From Polynucleobacter sp. JS-Mosq-20-D10 (GTDB lineage: Bacteria > Pseudomonadota > Gammaproteobacteria > Burkholderiales > Burkholderiaceae): a stretch of 64,000 bases of DNA. The notes beneath the pieces were generated by a model. It was not told where the DNA came from. It searched no databases and saw nothing but the letters and a program-made list of their open reading frames with translations. Shown one piece after another: positions 1 to 7,057 of this stretch. The first letter of the stretch is position 1. Each line of letters starts with the position of its first letter. The translations under genes were made by a program, and so were the position numbers. Location: positions 681,099-745,098 of the forward strand of contig NZ_CP061305.1 in assembly GCF_018687755.1 (NCBI RefSeq), written 5' to 3'.

Positions 1-2
1 GA

Positions 3-215
3 AAGGTTCTAGGTGAAAATATATATAGTGGTTGGGTTGATGCTGGACAAGCTAATGCTGCAGGAACAAAAATCTTTGCTGGCTCGGGAAGGTTCGCTTT
101 AGACCATGTTCAAAATAAGGCAATCACTTATGGTGTAGCACTTGGCACTGATATCAGTGCGGCTAGTAATTATCAGTACTATTATGTGGATGCGCATTTT
201 AAATACACTTTTTAA
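3..215 (+). CDS. C-terminal end of an outer-membrane beta-barrel protein (partial)
   Basis: The window opens inside this frame, so only the last 70 residues are seen. They alternate polar and hydrophobic residues and finish in an aromatic strand ending in Phe (YYVDAHFKYTF). That is the C-terminal signal used by the BAM machinery for outer-membrane barrels. No domain can be named from this tail. It could be a porin-like or adhesin-type barrel. The frame is uninterrupted from the window edge to the TAA. Confidence 0.6.
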   Translation, partial: KVLGENIYSGWVDAGQANAAGTKIFAGSGRFALDHVQNKAITYGVALGTDISAASNYQYYYVDAHFKYTF

Positions 216-228
216 TCGAAAATAGGCA

Positions 229-441
229 ATGAGTTTCCTTAATTTGATGCAAACGGTGTGCGTTAAGCCATAGCAAGAATATAGGGATATCAATACTAAT
301 GTTGAGTTCGCGGCTACGAGCCCAGTAGCATCAAATGATTATTACTTTAAGACTCGGGCAGGTTATGGAAAGTCTGCTGGGTTTTTAGGGCCTAATTACT
401 TTTATCGCTATGTGATGGAAGAGTTGATCATCCCGTTTTAA
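229..441 (+). pseudogene. Possible broken small ORF with barrel-like C-terminus
   Basis: An ATG at 229 opens a frame that meets TAG after 14 codons (271-273). The same frame then stays open for 55 codons to TAA at 439-441. The second part ends RYVMEELIIPF, again with an aromatic terminal residue as in outer-membrane proteins. No alternative start follows the TAG until a late Met. It may be a decayed relative of the protein that ends at 215, or a chance open frame. The last four bases overlap the end of the GGDEF gene on the other strand. Confidence 0.25.
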
Positions 442-1295
442 TATCGTGCCCTCTTAAGGGGGGGGGTAGAGGCGCCCCAAAAGGCAACACGATTTCGCCC
501 TTCATTTTTAGCTTGATACATTGCTAAGTCAGCCTGATTGAGTAATTCATTTAAAAGTATGTCCTGCTTATATTCCATGTTTTCATTCGGGTTAAAAATC
601 GTTCCCCCAATACTAATTGTGATTTTTATTGAGGAAGAGGAGCTTGTTTCATTTGCCGTATTGGCTATGTGTTCGCGCAAACGCTCGGCAATTTGAGCAG
701 CCCCTGTAGCATCTGTTTCTGGTAAAAGAATTAGAAATTCTTCCCCCCCAATACGGCCAACCGTGTCGATGGAGCGAAGGACTTCTTGGGATTGCCTTAC
801 TAAATTAATTAAAACTTCATCGCCAACATGATGACCAAGCTGATCATTTACATCTTTAAAATGATCAATGTCCATTTCTAATAAAGCAAAAGAGTGTTTA
901 TTTCTTCGCGAGCGTTCAATTTCTTCCGAGACTCGATAGAGTATTTCAGTGCGACTTAAACTATTAGTGAGGGGGTCGTGCTGAGCAAGAGTTTCGAGCA
1001 TCAGTTGATTGTTATCAGACTTGATAATTAATTTCCTAAGTCCAAGAACGCCGAGCAATAAGAATCCTGAAATTGGCAGTGACAATATTGCGTCTAATAA
1101 GTCGAAGCGACCAGACTCAAAGATATGAAATATTGGACCAATTCTTCTGCCAATCATTAAGCCAAGACCAGTAGCTAAAAATAACCAGCCCCAGCGATAT
1201 ATCGTTACTGAATGTCGAAATAATGACAGGCTAATAAGCGAGGCAAAGACCTGGCAGAGTAGTGATAAGCAGTAAAGGCCAATTGCTATATACAA
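438..1295 (-). CDS. Membrane-bound GGDEF diguanylate cyclase
   Basis: 285 aa. It makes the second messenger c-di-GMP from two GTP. The first ~90 residues hold about three hydrophobic segments (roughly 3-26, 33-50 and 68-88), which anchor it in the inner membrane. The GGDEF domain follows, with the active-site GGEEF at 183-187 in the context RIGGEEFLILL. An RSID at 174-177, five residues before GGEEF, fits the product-inhibition I-site RxxD. No sensory domain beyond the membrane part is visible. It is divergent from an HD-GYP phosphodiesterase 135 bp away, so synthesis and breakdown of the same signal are encoded side by side. Family call is firm; the signal sensed is unknown. Confidence 0.93.
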   Translation of the reverse strand: MYIAIGLYCLSLLCQVFASLISLSLFRHSVTIYRWGWLFLATGLGLMIGRRIGPIFHIFESGRFDLLDAILSLPISGFLLLGVLGLRKLIIKSDNNQLMLETLAQHDPLTNSLSRTEILYRVSEEIERSRRNKHSFALLEMDIDHFKDVNDQLGHHVGDEVLINLVRQSQEVLRSIDTVGRIGGEEFLILLPETDATGAAQIAERLREHIANTANETSSSSSIKITISIGGTIFNPNENMEYKQDILLNELLNQADLAMYQAKNEGRNRVAFWGASTPPLKRARY

Positions 1296-1430
1296 AGCGT
1301 GCCTTAAATTTCATGATTAGATTAGATAGATTACAACTAAAAATTTAAAGAAAGTCCATAGATACAAGAACTAATGGGTATACACTGAACAAAAGGGTGA
1401 GGAATTCCACAAAACTCACAAAAACAGCGT

Positions 1431-2444
1431 ATGACAGATGAATTAAGCAAAGAGCAGATAGTTAAACAGTCAGAACTTCGCTATAGGCGATTATTTGAGA
1501 CCGCTCAAGATGGCATCTTGATCCTTGATTTTCAAACAGGCGTTATTCAAGACGCTAATCCATTTATTACTAACCTACTAGGCTTTACGAGGGATGAGCT
1601 CATCGGTAAAGAGTTATGGGAAATTGGCGCAATGGTAGATAAAGCCGCGGCCTTAACGGCATTTACTGTGCTTAAAGACAAAGGCTACATACGATATGAA
1701 GATTTGCCATTAAAAAGAAAAGATGAGCAAATTATCAATGTAGAGTTCGTCAGCAATGCCTATGGCGTTAATGGCGATCGTGTTATTCAATGTAATATTC
1801 GCGACATTTCAGATAGAAAAAAACTTGAAAAAGAATTGCTTGAGTATCAACACTCCGTCAATATTTCTATGAATGAAATGGTTGATACTCTTGCCAACGT
1901 CATTGTTGCTCGTGATCCCTATACTGGCGGACATCAAAAGCGTGTAGCAAATTTAGCTGTAGCAATTGCTGCCGAAATGAATTTACCTTTACATACAATT
2001 GAGGGTATTCGTATGGCCGCTTTAGTTCACGATATTGGAAAAATTACCATACCCGCAGAAATTCTAACGAAGCCTATTGCCTTAAGTAACTTTGAGGTGG
2101 CAATGTTAAGAAACCATGTTCAAGCCGGTTACGATATGCTCAAACATATTCACTTTCCCTGGAATATTGCTCAAACAGTTTTACAGCATCATGAGCGTTT
2201 AGATGGCAGTGGCTATCCCAACGCAATTAAAGGCGATGTAGTCTGTGAAGAGGCCCGAATTCTGGCTGTGGCAGATACTGTAGAGGCAATGTCATCGGAT
2301 CGCCCTTACCGAAAAGGTAAGGGTATGGATGCCGCATTAGAAGAGATCGCTATGGGTAGTGACAAGCTATTTGATGCTGACGTCGTTAACGCTTGCTTAA
2401 AGGTATTTAAAGTTGATGGATATGCATTTCCACCACTGATTTAA
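1431..2444 (+). CDS. PAS/HD-GYP c-di-GMP phosphodiesterase
   Basis: 337 aa, cytosolic. Residues ~14-130 form a PAS domain (start [18 protein letters not shown], end [13 protein letters not shown]). A short helical linker leads into an HD-GYP domain. The metal-binding HD is in LVHDIGK (198-204), and the GYP signature appears as [11 protein letters not shown] (253-263), so the catalytic residues look intact. HD-GYP enzymes hydrolyse c-di-GMP to pGpG or GMP. The PAS domain probably senses a small ligand or redox state. It diverges from the GGDEF gene, which suggests a shared control region at 1296-1430. Confidence 0.93.
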   Translation: MTDELSKEQIVKQSELRYRRLFETAQDGILILDFQTGVIQDANPFITNLLGFTRDELIGKELWEIGAMVDKAAALTAFTVLKDKGYIRYEDLPLKRKDEQIINVEFVSNAYGVNGDRVIQCNIRDISDRKKLEKELLEYQHSVNISMNEMVDTLANVIVARDPYTGGHQKRVANLAVAIAAEMNLPLHTIEGIRMAALVHDIGKITIPAEILTKPIALSNFEVAMLRNHVQAGYDMLKHIHFPWNIAQTVLQHHERLDGSGYPNAIKGDVVCEEARILAVADTVEAMSSDRPYRKGKGMDAALEEIAMGSDKLFDADVVNACLKVFKVDGYAFPPLI

Positions 2445-2904
2445 ATAAATTTTTTAGTATAAGGACTAGCGGTAGTTGCTTGGTTAACAAGTATTGCTTT
2501 AAGTAACGCCCATCAATCCTCTAAAAAGTACTTTGGAGCAACGAAGTGCTAAACGGTTGCTCCAAAAACCCTTTGGTTTTAAAAACCAAAGAGTGAGGGG
2601 CTACTTCCTTTAAATCCTCGAATCTGCTTACACATTTGCTTACACACCGACACTGACAACCCGCAGAACCCCTGTTTATATGGGTCTATCATGGGCTTCT
2701 GCTCTCATAAGAAAGAAGGCCTAGGGGTCTTGTAGTAAAGACCTCAATAGATTCAAGAGGTTAGTGGTGAATTAGGTGGTCAAAATTGCTTACACACCGC
2801 TTACACACCGGAGCAAAAACCGAGGTGTGTAGTAAATGCGGTTTTAGTGTGGTTTTGCAGTGGTAAACACCAGCAGCAAGGTGTGTAGTAAATGTAACGA
2901 TTTA
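2445..2904. other. Gene-free stretch with repeat elements before the split tRNA
   Basis: No convincing gene. It holds the upstream copy of a ~212-bp duplicated element (2498-2710). After that comes a run with repeated GCTTACACACCG (around 2787-2810) and two inverted counterparts containing GGTGTGTAGTAAATG (2824-2838 and 2880-2894). These look like remnants of mobile DNA around a tRNA insertion site rather than coding sequence. Confidence 0.7.
2498..2710. repeat. Upstream copy of ~212-bp duplicated element flanking tRNA-Ile
   Basis: It aligns by eye over its whole length with 3243-3457. Shared blocks include AAGTAACGCC, the hairpin arms TTGGAGCAAC / GTTGCTCCAA (2533-2542 with 2556-2565), a second hairpin GGTTT..AAACC, ACTTCCTTTAAATCC, GCTTACACATTTGCTTACAC and GCTCTCATAA at the end. 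The hairpins are kept in both copies although their loops differ. No protein is encoded. Confidence 0.8.
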
Positions 2905-3192
2905 GGGCCCATAGCTCAGTTGGTTAGAGCAGAGGACTCATAGCGAAAGTTGTGCCTTATGCGTGGAAACTGCATAAGGGATGGTGTCAAATTCGGAGAA
3001 AGCTAAGTCTAGCAATAGATACGCTAACGCCGAGCCAAGCTTCAGTATGAAAGTGCTGTTGAAGGTGTAGAGACTAGACGGCACCCACCTAAGTTCAGAA
3101 ATGAATACGGTGAAGGCATAGTCCAGGGAGTAGTGAAAGCTACACAAACCGGAATCCTTTGGTCCCAGGTTCAAGTCCTGGTAGACCCACCA
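2905..3192 (+). tRNA. ileX: tRNA-Ile(CAU) split by a group I intron
   Basis: Exons are 2905-2941 and 3153-3192; joined they give a 77-nt tRNA with encoded CCA. The anticodon loop is CTCATAA. A CAU tRNA with this body is the tRNA-Ile whose C34 is converted to lysidine to read AUA. D arm, anticodon stem (GAGGA/TCCTT) and T arm pair well. The acceptor stem is odd: GGGCCCA against TAGACCC leaves two C-A mismatches (4-69 and 6-67). The usual 3' strand would be TGGGCCC. The gene could be weakened, or its 3' half could have been replaced by recombination. A decayed intronless 3' half lies at 3451-3492. Confidence 0.85.
2942..3152 (+). ncRNA. Self-splicing group I intron (Azoarcus tRNA-Ile type, IC3)
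   Basis: 211 nt inserted right after the anticodon (CAT|AA). The guide GTG at 2952-2954 can pair with the 5' exon CAT. P2 is CCTTATGC/GCATAAGG (2955-2979). The core contains GATGGTGTCAAATTCGG, GAGACTAGACGGCACCC and GCATAGTCCAGGGAG, which as I remember it match the well-studied Azoarcus tRNA-Ile intron almost base for base. A GAAA-capped hairpin at 3130-3143 fits P9. The last base, G3152, is the omega G. There is no homing endonuclease ORF, so it cannot move on its own. Boundaries follow from the tRNA exons. Confidence 0.93.
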
Positions 3193-3242
3193 AAAAAGTA
3201 AACCCTCATCAGCAATGGTGAGGGTTTGTCTTTTAAGTGTTA

Positions 3243-3457
3243 CTTAAAGTAACGCCTACCTACTTTACATAAGAGCACTTTGGAGCAACGAAGTGTTAGA
3301 TGGTTGCTCCAAAAATCCTGTGGTTTCGAAAACCAAAGACCGAGAGGCCACTTCCTTTAAATCCATGAATTTGCTTACACATTTGCTTACACACCGACGC
3401 TGACCACCCGCAGAGCCCCTGTTTATAAGGGTCTATCTTGGGTGTCTGCTCTCATAA
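3243..3457. repeat. Downstream copy of the duplicated element
   Basis: Partner of 2498-2710. The hairpin arms TTGGAGCAAC / GTTGCTCCAA are at 3280-3289 and 3303-3312. It ends in CTCATAA, after which it continues directly into a degenerate tRNA-Ile 3' half, while the upstream copy diverges. The 3193-3539 stretch contains this repeat, the tRNA relic and no gene. Directly after the tRNA CCA, the sequence ACCCTCA..TGAGGGT (about 3201-3225) can fold into a short hairpin that may end tRNA transcription. Confidence 0.8.
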
Positions 3458-3492
3458 TCCTTTGGTCCAGATTTAAGTTCTATTGGGTCGGG
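3451..3492 (+). pseudogene. Decayed, intronless 3' half of tRNA-Ile(CAU)
   Basis: CTCATAATCCTTTGGTCC (3451-3468) is identical to the spliced exon junction of the split tRNA (2937-2941 joined to 3153-3165). The following T-arm and acceptor bases are recognisable but mutated (AGATTTAAGTTCTATTGGGTC). No 5' half precedes it. This is the pattern left when an integrative element targets the 3' part of a tRNA gene: one junction keeps a working tRNA, the other a partial copy. The partial copy lacks the intron. Confidence 0.65.
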
Positions 3493-3539
3493 AGAGATTC
3501 AAACTCGCGACCAATGATTAAAAGTCTACTGTTGTGTTG

Positions 3540-4229
3540 CTAAATCATCGCCAACCTCACGCACTGCTGCAATGCCCGATGTCTTAGCATTCTCCTAGGC
3601 ATCTTTTTCCAAATTTCGTTCTCACCTTTTACTTCAGCTAGGTACTCTCGCACAGTGGTGGGTACTTCACGATCTTTTCGATAGATTGAGCATTCAATCC
3701 ACTCTGGTAGACCGTCTACCAAGGTATCGGCTTGAGTAAAGTGCAAGCCGTTAAATTGAGGATGTTGATTGAGTAACTTTGAGCATCCCTCAATCGTAAT
3801 AAAGACTTGCCACTGCCCATCTTCATATTGAGTAAAGCCGATTTCTTCGCACAGGGGATCTAAATGCAGGCTTTGCATCATTCTTAGTAATGTCAAAATC
3901 GTCTTAGCCGGTACTTCGATTTGAAGATTTACCCAGGCCTGAAGTCCTGCCTCCTCAATACCCAGTCCACTAGCGGCTCTAGCTAGTTCCTTCGCAATCA
4001 AATTATTAAAAAGCTCTATTGATTGAGCGATAACTGATTGACCATTAGGTTGAATGATGGATTCATCACCAAAGTTCACTATCTTTGGACTATTACTTGA
4101 GTTGGGCACTCCTATCACTTCCTTAATAGAGTCTTCTGCAATATGTTCTATGCCTTGTTTTTCTAAAATGCTTTTCAAAGCTTGGGAGCGCTTATTTGGT
4201 TTACTAGCTCTGTCGATGGTATTTTTCAT
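3540..4229 (-). CDS. RecT/Bet-type phage single-strand annealing protein, C-terminus clipped
   Basis: 229 aa. It matches the Bet/RecT family, which anneals single-stranded DNA during recombination. The diagnostic block GLPEWIECSIYRKDREVPTT and the later WKKMPRRMLRHRALQQCVRLA are present from about residue 170 on. The N-terminal ~75 residues are extra and low in complexity. In family members the sequence continues past the RHKA..QxARxA helix for tens of residues. Here it stops at RLAMI, about 50 bp from the tRNA relic, so the end may have been cut by the recombination that shaped this boundary. It follows the YqaJ exonuclease by 20 bp, forming a two-gene unit like lambda exo/bet. Confidence 0.82.
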   Translation of the reverse strand: MKNTIDRASKPNKRSQALKSILEKQGIEHIAEDSIKEVIGVPNSSNSPKIVNFGDESIIQPNGQSVIAQSIELFNNLIAKELARAASGLGIEEAGLQAWVNLQIEVPAKTILTLLRMMQSLHLDPLCEEIGFTQYEDGQWQVFITIEGCSKLLNQHPQFNGLHFTQADTLVDGLPEWIECSIYRKDREVPTTVREYLAEVKGENEIWKKMPRRMLRHRALQQCVRLAMI

Positions 4230-4249
4230 GACGGGTCTTCCTTTGTGCG

Positions 4250-5182
4250 CTAATTGATCTGCTTAATAACTAAACGCCTGCTGTTCTGCACTGGCATCTT
4301 GTAGTTATTCGCAATATCTGGGAGATCTTGTTCTAGACGTTTGCTATCCAATCTAAAAGACGGTTTAGGCGCCTTCCAGGTGGCGATCATCTTGCCTTGA
4401 TATAACAGTGATTCAGCTTCCCCCATCTGATTCATGATGTTTTGCTTAATAGTGGAGATCTCTTCTTCGCGAACGTCGATCTCGCTATTGAGTAGTTGTA
4501 GGCGCTTCGTTAATTCAAAAGTTTGCGCTTTAGCCTCTACTGACTTTGAGGGATCGCCTTTGCTAAAGAGTGCTTGACAGTCGGCTTCGCTTTGCGCTGG
4601 AGGCGGTAGATCTTTTAAAACGTACTCATGCCAAAAGAGGCTGGCCTTTTCTAGTATGGCGTTCTCTAATTCCAAGTCTCTCGCAATCTCATAGATCCGA
4701 AAGTCGCTATTACCAAAGAGCACAGCAAGATCGACTTTATTAAGGTTCGTGATAGCCATATACCAAATGCACTGGCATAGATAGCTCATGGGCACTTCAT
4801 CCGATCCGACTTCTCCCCAGTCACCAGAGCTAAAGGGGTTGGCTGTTTTGCATTCCAAAATACGAGTTGGGGAAGAAGAGCCATTTTCTAATACAAAGCG
4901 ATCTATGTGCGCACTCATAAAAGAATGCTCTGGGTGGATGTAGATAGACTCATCGTGAACGAGTTCAAAGCCAGTAGCGCTGGCATACTCTGTTGCGACA
5001 AACTCTTCGGCAAAAGAGCCAAAGCGCAGGGGTAGGGAGTCTAGCTTCTTGGTTTCTTTCCCAGTCTTTTCCATCCAGACCTCTAATGGAGATCTAAATC
5101 GAGACAGACCCAAAATCGCTCCAATGTCACTACCGCCTATGTATTTGCTGCGATCTACGCTAAAATCTTGATTAATAAGCAT
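4250..5182 (-). CDS. YqaJ-family phage exonuclease
   Basis: 310 aa. YqaJ-type nucleases are PD-(D/E)XK enzymes that resect double-stranded ends and hand single strands to RecT. Visible marks are SKYIGGSDIGAILGLSRFRS near the N-terminus, RFGSFAEEFVATEYA, an acidic HIDRFV, and the catalytic ILECKTAN about residue 130. The C-terminal ~100 residues are helical. It lies upstream of the RecT gene in the same operon, and its start is separated from the HTH gene by an AT-rich control region with a perfect palindrome. This pair is usually a prophage module; no other phage gene is next to it, so it is probably a relic or was retained for host use. Confidence 0.85.
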   Translation of the reverse strand: MLINQDFSVDRSKYIGGSDIGAILGLSRFRSPLEVWMEKTGKETKKLDSLPLRFGSFAEEFVATEYASATGFELVHDESIYIHPEHSFMSAHIDRFVLENGSSSPTRILECKTANPFSSGDWGEVGSDEVPMSYLCQCIWYMAITNLNKVDLAVLFGNSDFRIYEIARDLELENAILEKASLFWHEYVLKDLPPPAQSEADCQALFSKGDPSKSVEAKAQTFELTKRLQLLNSEIDVREEEISTIKQNIMNQMGEAESLLYQGKMIATWKAPKPSFRLDSKRLEQDLPDIANNYKMPVQNSRRLVIKQIN

Positions 5183-5217
5183 TTTTTGTCCTTTATTTAA
5201 TATAAATTACTATTTAC

Positions 5218-5234
5218 TTAGTAATTATTACTAA
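5218..5234. promoter_or_regulatory. Palindromic operator between divergent recombination and HTH genes
   Basis: TTAGTAAT-T-ATTACTAA is a perfect 8-bp inverted repeat with one central base. It sits in the 70-bp AT-rich gap between the YqaJ start (5182) and the HTH start (5253). Part of the motif (ATTACT) recurs at about 5207. Position and symmetry fit a binding site for the neighbouring HTH protein. That assignment is inference. Confidence 0.5.
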
Positions 5235-5252
5235 TATTATAGCAAATATAAC

Positions 5253-5495
5253 TTGATTACAAGCGATCAAATTCGTGCGGCACGCGCACTTCTTCGGTGG
5301 AGTGGTAAAGAACTGGCTGAAAAGACGGGTCTTGGTTTTTCAACGCTGATGAGATTAGAAGTTTTGGATGGCGTTCCAAGTGCACAAGCAAAAACTCTGG
5401 AGACTATTCAAAACGTATTCGAAAAAGCTGGCGTTGAATTCATTGGTGCACCAGAAGACGGCGCCGGAGTACGCTGGAAATCCAAATCAAAATAA
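5253..5495 (+). CDS. Small XRE-type HTH transcriptional regulator
   Basis: 80 aa with a TTG start. Residues ~4-60 form a helix-turn-helix of the XRE type (DQIRAARALLRWSGKELAEKTGLGFSTLMRLE). The tail AGVEFIGAPEDGAGVRWK is typical of the short stand-alone regulators common in proteobacterial accessory regions. It diverges from the YqaJ/RecT unit and probably represses one or both promoters through the palindrome at 5218-5234. The upstream sequence is too AT-rich to show a clear ribosome binding site. A small hairpin CAGTCA..TGACTG (5496-5512) follows the stop codon. Confidence 0.85.
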   Translation: MITSDQIRAARALLRWSGKELAEKTGLGFSTLMRLEVLDGVPSAQAKTLETIQNVFEKAGVEFIGAPEDGAGVRWKSKSK

Positions 5496-5637
5496 CAGTC
5501 ATCAGGTGACTGCTTAGCGATACACCTACTATATTCAGAGACACAAATCGCGTGATGTTGTATCAAGTGTTTGCACAAAAATATTTTTGATTTGTGCTGT
5601 TACAAAATCAATTATTTTCTGCTAAGCTGTAGTTAAG

Positions 5638-5939
5638 TTAGCAGTAACTCCAAAAAATTACTGCTAATTACACAAGCGGACCAAATACCCTTGTGGCCTG
5701 TGAAGTAGATGCAGTTCAAAACCTGCAGTCGTCAAACCCGACAAATCAACCCACAGTTTTGTAAGACACAATTTAGTTGCAATGCCTAAACGATTCAAAT
5801 CCCGTTTAGGTGGTGATGACGGACCAAATACCGTCGCATGGCCAAAACCAAATAGGTCACCAAACCAATAGCACGTTTTACCGACGGCCAAACTCCGTCA
5901 ACTCTTGTGGACCAAATCCCACAAACAACTTGTTTTTTT
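5638..5939 (+). ncRNA. Array of nine short hairpins with a common YCAAA loop (putative structured RNA)
   Basis: Nine consecutive stem-loops can be drawn. Loops in order: CTCCAAAAAA (5638-5667), ACCAAATA (5671-5695), TTCAAAAC (5710-5727), TCAAACC (5728-5742), ATTCAAATCC (5785-5810), ACCAAATA (5818-5835), AAAACCAAATA (5839-5859), CCAAACT (5883-5899) and ACCAAATC (5905-5924). Every loop contains YCAAA, while stems differ in sequence and range from 4 to 10 bp, so loop motif and pairing are kept but stem bases are not. A T7 tract (5933-5939) after the last hairpin could end the transcript. ORFs across it are interrupted and not credible. Strand is assigned from the T tract and the downstream gene. 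No convincing promoter was found in 5513-5637. The array may be a free RNA or the leader of the 6028 gene. Confidence 0.65.
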
Positions 5940-6027
5940 AGCGCGTTCGTACGCTTTACCTCTGGGTATCTGGGGGCTTGGCGCACGCTCGCAACACATT
6001 TTATTTTTTAAAGATTAAGGAGTAGTT

Positions 6028-6996
6028 ATGTCCAAAGATATCAAGGATGTTGTTACAGAAGTAGATAAAGAAGAGGTTAGAGAAGTCAGTGGTTCAGTAC
6101 AGGTTGATAAGCCTAGTCAGGCTCACGGCCAAACAGGCCCAAAGACGGAGCGGGGTAAGTGGCACTCAAAATGGAACTCCCTAAAGCATGGGCGTTACGC
6201 TAAGAGCACGCTATTGCCATTTGAGGATGAGGTAGCTTTTAAGGCACATCTACGCGAGATTCGTGCCGCTTTACTTCCGAATGATTATGTTGAGCAGCAA
6301 ATCGTTGATGAATATAGTCATGCGCTTTGGCGCTTGCAACGCCAGGAAAATCGCACCGCTTATGAGCGCGAGAAAATTCTTGATCAGCTAACGCCATCGA
6401 TGATGGCCAATATGCTGGGTTTATCACCAGAGTATTGCGCTGCGGCTCCTGATTACTTAATCAATCTCAAAACGAAGATCCACCGCTCACAAGAATGCCT
6501 AGCTAATGCTGCCTATGAGCAATATGAGCGTTTAATGGCGGGGGCTCAAGGTGTCACCAACTTTAATTTGGTCTGGCGCAACTTTCCGGATTTGTTTAAT
6601 GCCTTAGGTATGCATATTAATCGTCTAGGTTCATTAAAGCCGCTCTTTACACCCAATCAAAAGGATCTCGATCTAGCATGGCAACAACGTCCAGAAACAG
6701 TCCGAGAGTATTTGGAGGTCTTAAGTAAGGAGCTCTTTTACCTTGCCAACTTTAACGAGTACAAGCCGCAAATTCGTCTGTATATGGAGTCCTGGTACTT
6801 TGCGCAGCATCATGAGTTAAAGCGCTTAGAGCGCGATGATGCTGGGCTCATGGCTGAGCGCAAACACGCCAATACCATGCTCGATAAATTGATGCAATTG
6901 CGAAAGGCGCAATACACCTTATGGGCAGCTGCGCCAAAGGAGTTGCCAATGCATGGTTTTAAGCCACCCAAGGAGATTGATTTTCGAAAAGATTAA
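6028..6996 (+). CDS. Unrecognised 322-aa protein with GPKTxxGKxxSxxNSLKHG motif
   Basis: I do not recognise a function. Residues 1-36 are charged and probably disordered. Residues 37-55 read GPKTERGKWHSKWNSLKHG, a short basic motif I recall at the N-terminus of many unrelated bacterial proteins of unknown role. The rest is mostly alpha-helical, rich in Tyr/Trp/Glu/Arg and without membrane segments or a signal peptide. A good ribosome binding site (AAGGAG) lies before the ATG. The hairpin array starts about 390 bp upstream and ends 90 bp upstream, so the two may form one unit. A nucleic-acid-binding role is only a guess from the basic motif and the context. Confidence 0.75.
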   Translation: MSKDIKDVVTEVDKEEVREVSGSVQVDKPSQAHGQTGPKTERGKWHSKWNSLKHGRYAKSTLLPFEDEVAFKAHLREIRAALLPNDYVEQQIVDEYSHALWRLQRQENRTAYEREKILDQLTPSMMANMLGLSPEYCAAAPDYLINLKTKIHRSQECLANAAYEQYERLMAGAQGVTNFNLVWRNFPDLFNALGMHINRLGSLKPLFTPNQKDLDLAWQQRPETVREYLEVLSKELFYLANFNEYKPQIRLYMESWYFAQHHELKRLERDDAGLMAERKHANTMLDKLMQLRKAQYTLWAAAPKELPMHGFKPPKEIDFRKD

Positions 6997-7057
6997 ATAG
7001 ACGCTTTTTGCGAAACGAAATGGTTTTTATTTCATAAAAACAAGTACTTAACATTTT

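Noticed and set aside
2787..2894. GCTTACACACCG repeats as a CRISPR-like or iteron cluster
   Set aside because: Irregular spacing, few copies, and no replication or cas gene nearby; more likely mobile-element debris.
2938..3174. 78-aa minus-strand ORF inside the split tRNA
   Set aside because: It lies entirely over the group I intron and tRNA exons, whose identity is clear.
5638..5939. CRISPR array
   Set aside because: Only the loop motif repeats; there are no constant repeats or uniform spacers and no cas genes.
5638..5939. Integron attC array or type III toxin-antitoxin RNA repeats
   Set aside because: No attC core sites or integron integrase, no identical tandem RNA repeats and no recognisable toxin gene next to it.
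5664..5986. Open frames on the minus strand across the hairpin array
   Set aside because: Short, mutually overlapping, poor start context and low-complexity translations; the hairpin structure explains the region better.
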